Source: Geothrix fuzhouensis
GTDB taxonomy: Bacteria; Acidobacteriota; Holophagae; Holophagales; Holophagaceae
Length of the DNA: 64,000 bases
Reading direction: 5' to 3'
Assembly: GCF_024609325.1 (NCBI RefSeq)
Contig: NZ_JANHMQ010000001.1
Coordinates: 930,001-994,000 of the forward strand
Of the stretch, positions 60,478-64,000 are shown piece by piece. The notes under the pieces were generated by a model, which saw only the letters and a program-made list of their open reading frames with translations, was not told where the DNA came from and searched no databases. Made by a program: the position numbers and the translations under genes. Every line of letters starts with the position of its first letter. Position 1 is the first letter of the stretch.

Positions 60478-61629
60478 ATGCTCCACCTGCCCCCCCTCTA
60501 CCCCATCACTGATGCCGCGAGTCCCGAGCCGCTGTCGGCCCAGATCCGCCGACTGGGTGAGGCGGGCTTTCCGCTGGTGCAGTTTCGCGGCAAGCTCCTG
60601 GATGCGAAGGCCCAGTGGCTGGAGCTGCACGTGGCCCTGGCGGAGGCGGCGGCGAATGGTGGCTGGCCCTTCATCTGCGTGAACGACCGGACGGACCTGG
60701 CCATGCTCGCAGCGCGTGAAGGACTCGCCCCCTGGGGCCTGCACCTGGGCCAGGGCGACCTCCCGGCCGCCGAAGCAACCCGCCTGCCTGGGCTGGGTGG
60801 TTGCCATATCGGCGCCTCGACCCACAGTCCCGCCGAGTGGGACGCTGTGGATGCTGCTTGCGATCATGCCGGCGTCGGTCCCTTCCGGGGGACGGCCACC
60901 AAGTCCGATCATGCCGAACCCATCGGGTTGGATGGCCTGCGGGTTGGCTGCACCGCGCTTCGGGCCCGAGGCCTCGCACCCATTGCCATTGGGGGCCTGG
61001 GCCCTGCGGATGCCAAGGCCTGCTTCGAAGCGGGAGCCGAAGCCCTGGCCATGGTGGGTGAGTTGCAGCGCTCCACCGATCCCGCCACCCTGGGCTGGGA
61101 GATCCAACAGGCGCGATGGCAGGTCCGCCCACCCTTTCGTCGAGACCAGGGCATCGTGCTCCTGGGCGGCAGCGGCGCCGGGAAGAGCACCCTCGGCCGG
61201 CTCCTGGCCCGGCGGCTGGGGCTGGCCTTCCATGACCTGGACGACGTGATCGAAGCCAACCAGGGCGTCCCCGTGAGGGCCATCTTCGCCGAGCTGGGCG
61301 AAAGTGCCTTCCGGGCTCTGGAATCCACTCTGCTGCCTGGCCTGCTGGCCGAACCGGGCGTGGTGGCCTTGGGTGGGGGTGCCTGGGAAGCCCCGGTCAA
61401 CCGGGATCGGGTCGCCGCCGCCGGTTTCGTCCCTCTCTGGCTCGCCGAGCCCCCGGTCCGGGCCTGGGAACGGGTGGGCCGGGATCCCCAGCGCCCCCTC
61501 GCCCAGGACCGGAGCGCTTTCATGGCCCGATGCGCAACCCGGGCCACCGCCTGGTCCCTGGCGCCCGTCCTGCTTCCTTTCGGCCGGGGTCCGGAGGATC
61601 TTGCCTCCGCCATGATGATGGCTTGGTAG
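60478..61629 (+). CDS. fusion of thiamine-phosphate synthase (ThiE/TenI) and shikimate kinase (AroK)
   Basis: A 383-residue bifunctional-looking protein starting MLHLPPLYPITDAASPEPLS. Residues about 1-205 are a TIM barrel of the ThiE/TenI type: LVQFRGKLLDAK (R and K for pyrophosphate), FICVNDRTDLAMLA, WGLHLGQGDLPAAEA, GASTHSPAEW, GVGPFRGTATKSDHAE and PIAIGGLGPADAKACFEAGAEALAMV. Residues about 220-383 are shikimate kinase: IVLLGGSGAGKSTLGRLLAR (Walker A), FHDLDDVIEANQGVPVRAIFAELGESAFRALESTLL with the FRxxE-type motif, VVALGGGAWEAP, and VGRDPQRPLAQDR. ThiE joins thiamine moieties; AroK phosphorylates shikimate. The two pathways are unrelated, so the fusion is odd. The start codon has no clear ribosome-binding site. 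Confidence 0.85.
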   Translation: MLHLPPLYPITDAASPEPLSAQIRRLGEAGFPLVQFRGKLLDAKAQWLELHVALAEAAANGGWPFICVNDRTDLAMLAAREGLAPWGLHLGQGDLPAAEATRLPGLGGCHIGASTHSPAEWDAVDAACDHAGVGPFRGTATKSDHAEPIGLDGLRVGCTALRARGLAPIAIGGLGPADAKACFEAGAEALAMVGELQRSTDPATLGWEIQQARWQVRPPFRRDQGIVLLGGSGAGKSTLGRLLARRLGLAFHDLDDVIEANQGVPVRAIFAELGESAFRALESTLLPGLLAEPGVVALGGGAWEAPVNRDRVAAAGFVPLWLAEPPVRAWERVGRDPQRPLAQDRSAFMARCATRATAWSLAPVLLPFGRGPEDLASAMMMAW

Positions 61630-61657
61630 ACTAGACGTCCTCCCCAGGAATATCCCA

Positions 61658-62398
61658 GTGGACCTGATCCTTTCCGATCTGCATTCGAACCTGCATGCCC
61701 TCCGGGCCGTGCTGCGGTTCGCGCGGCGGCGGGCCATCCATCGTTTCGTGCTCCTGGGGGATCTGGTGGGTTACGGCGCCCATCCCAATCAGCTGCTGGA
61801 CAAGGTGCGTGAACTCCGGCCCCGGTTCATGGTCCGGGGCAACCACGACAAGGTCTGCGCGGGCCTGGAGCCGTACGACTCCTTCAGTCTGCCGGCCCGC
61901 CAGGCGGCGGATTGGACCCGGGAGAAGCTGCGCCAGGACAACTGGCGCTTCCTGGCAGACCTCCCGGTCGGGCCCCAATGGGTGGGTGAGGACTACCAGA
62001 TCGCCCACGGCTCGCCGGTGGATGAGGACGCCTACCTGCTCCACATGCGCGAAATCGGCCAGGCCTTCGACGCCTTCGAAGGCCCCCTTTGCTTCTTTGG
62101 CCATACCCACCTGCCGGGTTGCTTCGAGCTGGACGAGGCCCAGGGCCGGTTGAACTGGATCTGCCTCCAGCCCGGCGAGTGGTTCGAGATGCAGCCCCAC
62201 TCTCGCTACCTGGTAAACCCCGGGTCGGTAGGTCAGCCCAGGGACCGTGATCCGAGGCTCTCGTTCATGACCTACGATCCCAAACGCCGGCGGGTACGCC
62301 TCCACCGGCTGGACTACGATGTGCATGGCGCCGCCAAGGCCATCCTGGCCGCAGGGCTGCATGTCAACCTGGCAGACCGGCTGAGCCAAGGCATCTGA
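61658..62398 (+). CDS. calcineurin-like metallophosphoesterase (YfcE-like)
   Basis: A 246-residue phosphoesterase starting at a GTG (MDLILSDLHSNLHALRAVLR). The five metal-binding blocks are visible in order: SDLHSNLHAL, LLGDLVGYGAHP, VRGNHDKVC, IAHGSP, and GHTHLPG. NPGSVGQPRDRDPR near the C-terminus is the YfcE/MJ0936 signature. Such enzymes use two metals to cleave phosphodiesters or phosphoproteins; the natural substrate is not deducible. It lies 28 bp after the ThiE-AroK gene and 13 bp before a PilZ-like gene, so they are probably one transcript. Confidence 0.92.
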   Translation: MDLILSDLHSNLHALRAVLRFARRRAIHRFVLLGDLVGYGAHPNQLLDKVRELRPRFMVRGNHDKVCAGLEPYDSFSLPARQAADWTREKLRQDNWRFLADLPVGPQWVGEDYQIAHGSPVDEDAYLLHMREIGQAFDAFEGPLCFFGHTHLPGCFELDEAQGRLNWICLQPGEWFEMQPHSRYLVNPGSVGQPRDRDPRLSFMTYDPKRRRVRLHRLDYDVHGAAKAILAAGLHVNLADRLSQGI

Positions 62399-62411
62399 AA
62401 GGCACTACCCC

Positions 62412-63113
62412 ATGGGAACTCCCATTTCCGCCCTGTCGGCCCCCGTTCTGGAACAGTTCCTCATCCAGGCACGCCTCACGAAGGCCGTGGCGAGCCTCCG
62501 GCTTCAGGGCGTCAACTCCAGGTTGCTGGGCGATCTTCGCCTCCACAGCTTCCGTCCCGGTTCGACCCTGGAACTGTCCGGCATCCATGCCCGGGACGCA
62601 GTGCCCGCCGAAGGCACACCCGTCACGCTCACCCTGCTGCTGGGAGAGGAGGTGCTCACCCTGGAATCCATCCTGCTCCCTCCCCTTCCGGGCGAGGACG
62701 GGGACACGCTCCTGTGTCTCGATTGGCCGCATGAATCGGCGCAGTTGCACCGCCGCCGAGACATGCGCGTGGCCGCCCCGGAGCAGTCCCCCCTAAAAGT
62801 CCGCGTGGGCCTCGGTGGACAGATCCACGACGCCCTGCTGGTGAACCTCACGGAAACCGGCGTCGGCCTCGCCCTGGAGGAATCCCTCGTCGTGGACCTC
62901 CACGCTCCCGTGGACATCGACGCCGAGCTGCCGGATGGTTCAGTCCTCCACTGTCCCGGTGAAGTGCGACACCTGGCGTACCTCGAAGGCCAGGATTTCC
63001 CCACCCGGCTCGGCGTGGTCCTGCTGCCCGGCCCCGACACGGATCTCGAACCCATCCACCGCTTCATCCAGGCCCGGCGCACCGACCGGTCCCATCGGTT
63101 CAAGCAGGACTGA
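62412..63113 (+). CDS. YcgR-like PilZ domain protein
   Basis: A 233-residue protein starting MGTPISALSAPVLEQFLIQA. The N-terminal half is a beta domain like the YcgR N-domain (GSTLELSGIHARDAVPAEGTP). The second half is PilZ: LHRRRDMRVAAPEQSPLKVRV carries the RxxxR c-di-GMP motif and LVNLTETGVGLALEESL the D/NxSxxG-like motif, here NLTETG. It probably binds cyclic di-GMP and controls motility or exopolysaccharide output. Together with the HD-GYP protein at the other end of the window it points to c-di-GMP signalling in this organism. No flagellar genes are near. Confidence 0.82.
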   Translation: MGTPISALSAPVLEQFLIQARLTKAVASLRLQGVNSRLLGDLRLHSFRPGSTLELSGIHARDAVPAEGTPVTLTLLLGEEVLTLESILLPPLPGEDGDTLLCLDWPHESAQLHRRRDMRVAAPEQSPLKVRVGLGGQIHDALLVNLTETGVGLALEESLVVDLHAPVDIDAELPDGSVLHCPGEVRHLAYLEGQDFPTRLGVVLLPGPDTDLEPIHRFIQARRTDRSHRFKQD

Positions 63114-63125
63114 CCGGGCCTGGAA

Positions 63126-64000
63126 TCAGGCCTTGCGGAGGCTGACGAGGGTTCCGCCGGCACCCAGAGCCAGCATGATCACCGCCTGGACCAGGGTCTT
63201 GTAGGAGACCGAGTCCCCGGAGACGGCCGACCAGACGAAAAGCACGCCCGCGACGAGCAGCAGGACGTAGATCCCCAGCATGATCTTCCGGGCCTTCTCG
63301 TTCGTTTCTGGCGTGTCCTCGGAGAAGATCCGGTCGTAGAAGATGAGGCCGATCGCGGCGAGGACATTCAAAGCCACGAAGAGCAGCCAGAAGAGCCTGG
63401 CCGCCGCGGGCCCCCCAGGCTGGCCCACCAGAGGCTTCAGCATGGAGCCGTAGAGGGCGCCACCGAGGCTGGAGCCGATGAGGCTGCCGATCACTCCGTA
63501 CAGGAAGGCATAGCCCATGTAGACGGCCTTCTTGTCCGCTGGCGCCACCAGGCCCACATAGCTGTAGTACTTCGGGTGGGCCGTCATTTCGCCGATGGAG
63601 AAGACCGAGATGCCCAGGATGAACACCCATACGTTGGTGGAGGCCGCCAGGCAGAGGAACCCGAGGGTACCGATGACGATGCCCGACACCATGGTGGGGA
63701 GCGGCCGGATGTTCTTCACGAGCCGGCTGACGAGGACCTGCAGCAGGATGATGGTGCCGCCGTTGACCACCGTGACGTGCTCGGCGTCGAACTTCAGCGG
63801 CACGCCGAAGGAGGCGAAGAACCGGTTCACCGGTGTGGCGTCCACGAAATCGCGTAGGTACCAGAGCACCGATCCGAAACTCTGGAAGTACAGGATCCAG
63901 AAGCCTGAATAGACCACGATCATCAGCATGAACCGGGCGTCCCCCAGCACCAGGGCCGCGCCATGGGCCACCTCGCGCAGGCTCTTGGTGTTGGCGGGCT
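63126..64000 (-). CDS. MFS transporter, N-terminal part beyond window
   Basis: The frame is open to the right edge, so the N-terminal half is missing. About 290 residues remain, with hydrophobic segments such as FMLMIVVYSGFWILYFQSFG, TMVSGIVIGTLGFLCLAAS, VFILGISVFSIGEMTAHP, YAFLYGVIGSLIGSSLGGALYG and LFWLLFVALNVLAAIGLIFYD. Two more helices follow after a charged linker (SEDTPETNEKARKIM). The pattern GEMTAHPKYYSYVGLVAPADKKAVYMGYAF is seen in MFS members near the peptide-transporter (POT) branch. Substrate unknown. It is convergent with the PilZ-like gene, 12 bp apart. Confidence 0.85.
   Translation of the reverse strand, partial: PANTKSLREVAHGAALVLGDARFMLMIVVYSGFWILYFQSFGSVLWYLRDFVDATPVNRFFASFGVPLKFDAEHVTVVNGGTIILLQVLVSRLVKNIRPLPTMVSGIVIGTLGFLCLAASTNVWVFILGISVFSIGEMTAHPKYYSYVGLVAPADKKAVYMGYAFLYGVIGSLIGSSLGGALYGSMLKPLVGQPGGPAAARLFWLLFVALNVLAAIGLIFYDRIFSEDTPETNEKARKIMLGIYVLLLVAGVLFVWSAVSGDSVSYKTLVQAVIMLALGAGGTLVSLRKA

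Overview
The window is 64 kb of GC-rich, densely packed bacterial chromosome with mostly house-keeping content. A Gram-negative envelope is indicated by a KDO transferase (waaA), a Mla/MCE lipid-transport set, an outer-membrane beta-barrel candidate and several signal-peptide or lipobox proteins. Two-subunit glycyl-tRNA synthetase, a RibBX-type riboflavin protein, DUF4388 and PilZ proteins and very large PAS/GAF hybrid kinases would fit an Acidobacteriota member of the Holophagae (Geothrix-like). That assignment is inference from gene content and style; no rRNA marker is present. I saw no tRNA, rRNA, CRISPR array, prophage or complete insertion sequence.

Layout. 0-6 kb (minus strand): an HD-GYP response regulator cut by the left edge, a small helical protein, guaA, glyS and glyQ. 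6.3-8.2 kb (plus): GNAT acetyltransferase, carbamate kinase, YciI-like protein. 8.2-12.7 kb: a 1483-residue hybrid histidine kinase, followed by a decayed receiver-domain remnant. 13.4-19.6 kb (minus): OsmC, an MlaE-MlaF-MlaD set, a beta-barrel candidate, a CAP protein, DUF4395 and cysK, which is divergent from an Rrf2 regulator through back-to-back promoters sharing one -35 region. 20.1-23.6 kb: a translationally coupled operon of a small unknown protein, a double-domain KaiC-like ATPase and a hybrid histidine kinase. 24-27 kb: a 1038-residue secreted C45-type hydrolase. 27.5-32 kb (plus): pseudouridine synthase, GT2 and GT-C glycosyltransferases, lipid kinase.

32-38.5 kb: a secreted protein (minus), then murC, an M14 carboxypeptidase, UbiX and a PfkB kinase (plus). 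38.5-41.5 kb (minus): DUF4388 protein, lipoprotein and an ftsX without ftsE. 41.6-43.6 kb (plus): ribBX, cNMP-binding protein, trxA. 43.6-46.1 kb (minus): a receiver/ATPase regulator and waaA. 46.2-52.2 kb (plus): COG0523 GTPase, Tex, lipoprotein, lepB, S1/P1-type nuclease. 52.2-57.3 kb (minus): an overlapping operon of M28 peptidase, aroB, TPR protein and a small protein. 57.4-63.1 kb (plus): MsbA-like ABC exporter, a frameshifted aspartic protease, a ThiE-shikimate kinase fusion, a metallophosphoesterase and a PilZ-like protein. An MFS transporter runs off the right edge.

The most unusual item is a 270-bp palindromic element present twice (27202-27473 and 44588-44858). Its 19-20 bp terminal inverted repeats differ between copies only by compensatory changes, and a solo end lies at 8209-8228. 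In two of the three places its end supplies the TAG stop codon of the neighbouring gene. Other points of interest are the KaiC/kinase/small-protein operon, the ThiE-AroK fusion, the degenerate RibA half of RibBX, the doubly frameshifted protease, the receiver remnant and the orphan ftsX.
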